Shown in pieces: positions 52,530 to 54,179 of a stretch of 54,179 nt of DNA (the first letter of the stretch is position 1; each line of letters begins with the position of its first letter). The translations under genes were made by a program, and so were the position numbers. Source of the DNA: Kiloniellaceae bacterium (GTDB lineage: Bacteria; Pseudomonadota; Alphaproteobacteria; Kiloniellales; Kiloniellaceae); NCBI GenBank assembly GCA_009377535.1, contig WHTV01000014.1:9819-63997 (forward strand). The letters are read 5' to 3'. The notes beneath the pieces are model-generated. The model was not told the origin of the DNA. It saw only the letters and a program-made list of their open reading frames with translations, and made no database searches.

Positions 52530-52928
52530 ATGATAGCCGGATTTTCGGCTTCGCTTTCGGGCCTGATGGCCCAGAGCAAGCGCTTGGCGGTGTCGGCCGA
52601 CAACGTCGCCAACCTGCGTAGCCGCGGTCTGCGCCAGGGCGGGCCGGCAGAGCAGCCGGGGGCCTATGTTCCCAAGCGCGTGCAGGACGTGACCGCCGTC
52701 GGCGGTGGGGTGCGCGCCGAGGTGCGCCCGGTCACGCCTCCTTCGGTCGAGGTTTACTCGCCCGGCAGCCCGGACGCCGATGCCGACGGCATTGCGGCGG
52801 TGGCCAATGTGAATCTGGCCGAGGAACTGGTGACTCAGATCCAGGCACAGCGCGCCTATGAGGCCAATGCGGCGGCCCTGAGGACTCAGGACGAGCTGAC
52901 CGACAGCCTGCTGAACATCAAGACTTAA
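52530..52928 (+). CDS. Orphan flagellar rod-family (FlgC-like) protein
   Basis: A 132-residue protein with the rod-family N-terminal helix (FSASLSGLMAQSKRLAVSADNVANLRSRG; the family's ANVNT is altered to ANLRS) and the C-terminal coiled helix (VNLAEELVTQIQAQRAYEANAAALRTQDELTDSLLNIKT), as in FlgC/FlgG. The length matches FlgC. It is alone here, 21 kb from the flagellar cluster that has its own intact flgC, so it is a paralogue, perhaps a specialised rod or hook-like part. A weak CtrA-like TTAG-N7-TTAC sits at 52436-52450. A GTGAGGGAAGG ribosome site precedes the ATG. Confidence 0.8.
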   Translation: MIAGFSASLSGLMAQSKRLAVSADNVANLRSRGLRQGGPAEQPGAYVPKRVQDVTAVGGGVRAEVRPVTPPSVEVYSPGSPDADADGIAAVANVNLAEELVTQIQAQRAYEANAAALRTQDELTDSLLNIKT

Positions 52929-53091
52929 GGACAACGATCCTATCGGGAGGGCGAGGGCTGCTACAGCCCGCGGCGGCGCCGAGGGTTCGTTCGCAAGCGA
53001 CGTGCTTTGCGTGAAGCATCCCACCACTGCCGACGCACCGCGGGCGGGAGCCGCGACGGTGAAACTCGATTCGGATGGGTCGCTGGCTGGC

Positions 53092-53259
53092 CTAGGCGGC
53101 CATGCCTTCGCGCCAGGCGCTCGTGGACTTGCAGGACTGACAAACCCGCTCACCAGGCCACGCACTCACGAACGCGGAGCTGCACATGAGGCAGTTCCGG
53201 CGCTTCTTTTCGTAGGACCGGTCGGACTTGGGTTTGGAATTTTTCGTAGAGTCACTCAT
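53092..53259 (-). CDS. Small zinc-ribbon protein
   Basis: A 55-residue protein from ATG 53259. The Lys/Ser-rich start (MSDSTKNSKPKSDRSYEKKRR) is followed by CLMC and, 15 residues later, CQSC. The four cysteines form a likely zinc ribbon, and a short Trp-containing end follows. There is no good ribosome site, but the cysteine pattern is unlikely by chance in this GC-rich frame. A nucleic-acid-binding or protein-interaction role is possible. I do not recognise a named family. Confidence 0.6.
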   Translation of the reverse strand: MSDSTKNSKPKSDRSYEKKRRNCLMCSSAFVSAWPGERVCQSCKSTSAWREGMAA

Positions 53260-53826
53260 GGCCGCGGTGATACCGGGGCCGGCTTCTGAATGCAACAAAA
53301 ATGTTGCAGCGCAATGACGAATCTACCACTTCGGTGGTAACCCAAGTGGATGAATTAACTTAATAAATAGTCCTTTTGGTTAGGGCGCTTGCCGGAATGC
53401 ATTATGATCGACTTCTGCGCGCGTCCCGGCGCCTTGAATGATCGATCATGGCAGCTTGCGGGCCCTTTACAATCACTGAGAAAGCCACCGGGGCGGCTGC
53501 CTGTCGGGCCCGGATTGGGAAAGAAGTCTGACGGACTCCTTCTGCGCGATCGAGGCGCGCCGGCCCTGCCTGCGCCGTAATGTCGCGGACGGGCCGCTCA
53601 CCAAGCGGGGTCTATTGGCTGGAGTGACCGGCCGGCGCGGCCTTTCATAGAGGCTTCTCGCGGCCACGGCGATTTGCTAACCTTCTCATGAGTGCAGACG
53701 CGACGGGCGACGAGGCCCGGCAAGACCTCCGGCGAACGCAGGCCTGCGGCGTCCACTTGCAATAGGCGCCCGGCAAACGAGGCGTCAGGACGGCAGCGCG
53801 AGGCCGTGCCGGGGGAGGATGAGACC
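53260..53826. other. Gene-poor stretch with AT-rich segment and UUCG hairpin
   Basis: No supported gene lies in these 567 bases. Short open frames here show no domain pattern. Bases 53290-53400 are unusually AT-rich for this window and include TACCACTTCGGTGGTA, a perfect six-base stem closed by a TTCG tetraloop, at about 53325-53340, and TTAACTTAATAAATAG just after. They may hold a promoter or a small RNA. The rest is high-GC and featureless. Confidence 0.4.
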
Positions 53827-53961
53827 ATGTATCGTTCAGTGGTGCCGAGCGAACAACAGGGCAGCGAGCGGCGACGGCTTTGGCGTTGGGGCGAGGGAAT
53901 CCTCGTCGCGGTGGTCGTCGTGGTCGGCGTCACCTATCTGTTCGGATTGATCTCTTTCTGA
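53827..53961 (+). CDS. Small single-pass membrane protein
   Basis: A 44-residue ORF from ATG 53827 with an excellent GGGGGAGG ribosome site. It has a charged N-terminal half (QQGSERRRLWRWGEG) followed by one hydrophobic helix (ILVAVVVVVGVTYLFGLI) and a stop. The positive-inside pattern predicts a cytoplasmic N-terminus. It has no known family in my reading. The ribosome site and helix make it a plausible real mini-protein. Confidence 0.6.
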   Translation: MYRSVVPSEQQGSERRRLWRWGEGILVAVVVVVGVTYLFGLISF

Positions 53962-54042
53962 GCCCCCGTGGCGTATGCCGCGGGCAAGGCTGGAGGCATC
54001 GAAGCTGCGGCAGCGGCCACAGCTTGAGGGTGGTCTGCGGCC

Positions 54043-54179
54043 ATGGCTCTTTCGCTTCGACAGGTCCGCTACTTCATCGCCGTGGCCGAGAACGGCTCGG
54101 TGACCGGCGCCGCCCGGCAGTTGTCCGTCTCGCAGTCGAACGTGACCGAGGCACTGCAGACGCCCCTGCTTGCAAGAGG
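54043..54179 (+). CDS. LysR family transcriptional regulator, N-terminal fragment
   Basis: The frame starts at ATG 54043 and is cut by the window end. It encodes the LysR winged helix-turn-helix: MALSLRQVRYFIAVAENGSV, then TGAARQLSVSQSNVTEALQ. The next residues (TPLLAR) do not follow the usual LysR pattern (xLExxLGxxLFxR), so the last 20 or so bases may be a sequence or contig-end artefact. Confidence 0.75.
   Translation, partial: MALSLRQVRYFIAVAENGSVTGAARQLSVSQSNVTEALQTPLLAR

Noticed and set aside
53389-53580. A 63-residue open frame in the gene-poor stretch
   Set aside because: No ribosome site, no domain pattern and random-looking composition.

Overview
This window is high-GC DNA from an alphaproteobacterium, most likely a free-living flagellated member of the Rhodospirillales/Kiloniellales side of the class. 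The evidence is a CckA-type hybrid kinase next to flagellar genes, TTAA-N7-TTAA-like (CtrA-type) boxes, alphaproteobacterial gene orders (psd-pssA, flgB-flgC-fliE-fliQ-fliR-flhB) and the palindromic intergenic repeats common in this class. No rRNA, tRNA, CRISPR array, prophage or transposase gene was seen. Both ends cut through genes: urtD on the left and a LysR-type regulator on the right.

1-6.3 kb: the end of a urea ABC transporter (urtD, urtE) runs into a complete urease operon, ureD-A-B-C-E-F-G, whose genes mostly overlap or abut. The exception is a 257-bp gap between ureC and ureE filled by palindromic repeats. All nickel ligands of UreC are present. 6.4-12 kb: a secreted DUF1194 protein, a TauE/SafE permease, a CIO-type cytochrome bd oxidase (cydA, cydB and a 34-residue DUF2474 protein), an MgtC family protein and a tail-anchored unknown. 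12.2-14 kb: a TA-flanked palindromic MITE-like element, then a retropepsin-like 'ATP-dependent zinc protease' coupled to RimK. 14-20.4 kb: tamB and tamA on the minus strand.

20.6-24 kb: a sulfur amino-acid cluster (homocysteine S-methyltransferase family, alpha/beta hydrolase, MetY-type PLP enzyme) closed by a strong terminator. 24.05-25.67 kb: a striking chimeric gene, the first third of a DapA-family aldolase fused in frame to a complete MFS transporter. 25.7-31.6 kb: flagellar export and rod genes in two divergent groups separated by csrA. Minus strand: FhlB-like protein, an unknown, fliO, fliP. Plus strand: flgB, flgC, fliE, fliQ, fliR, flhB. 31.7-35.4 kb: cckA and recA, followed by a terminator.

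35.5-41.9 kb: an IalB-type secreted protein, alaS, a periplasmic cyclophilin with icd, and a LOG family protein. 42.1-45.5 kb: cytochrome c', a diheme cytochrome c, a LysM protein and an unknown. 45.6-47.3 kb: psd and pssA, whose usual tight junction is interrupted by a second MITE-like element. It shares its internal core, at the same offset, with the element at 12.3 kb. 47.3-52.3 kb: a PadR-RND efflux operon. 52.5-54.2 kb: an orphan FlgC-like protein, two very small proteins, a gene-poor stretch and the start of a LysR-type regulator.

The most unusual items are the DapA-MFS chimera, the pair of related MITE-like elements (one splitting psd from pssA), CtrA-type boxes that may tie CckA to the flagellar genes beside it, and several small uncharacterised proteins in informative neighbourhoods. 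I found no convincing wholly new multi-gene system; most of the window is recognisable core or accessory metabolism.
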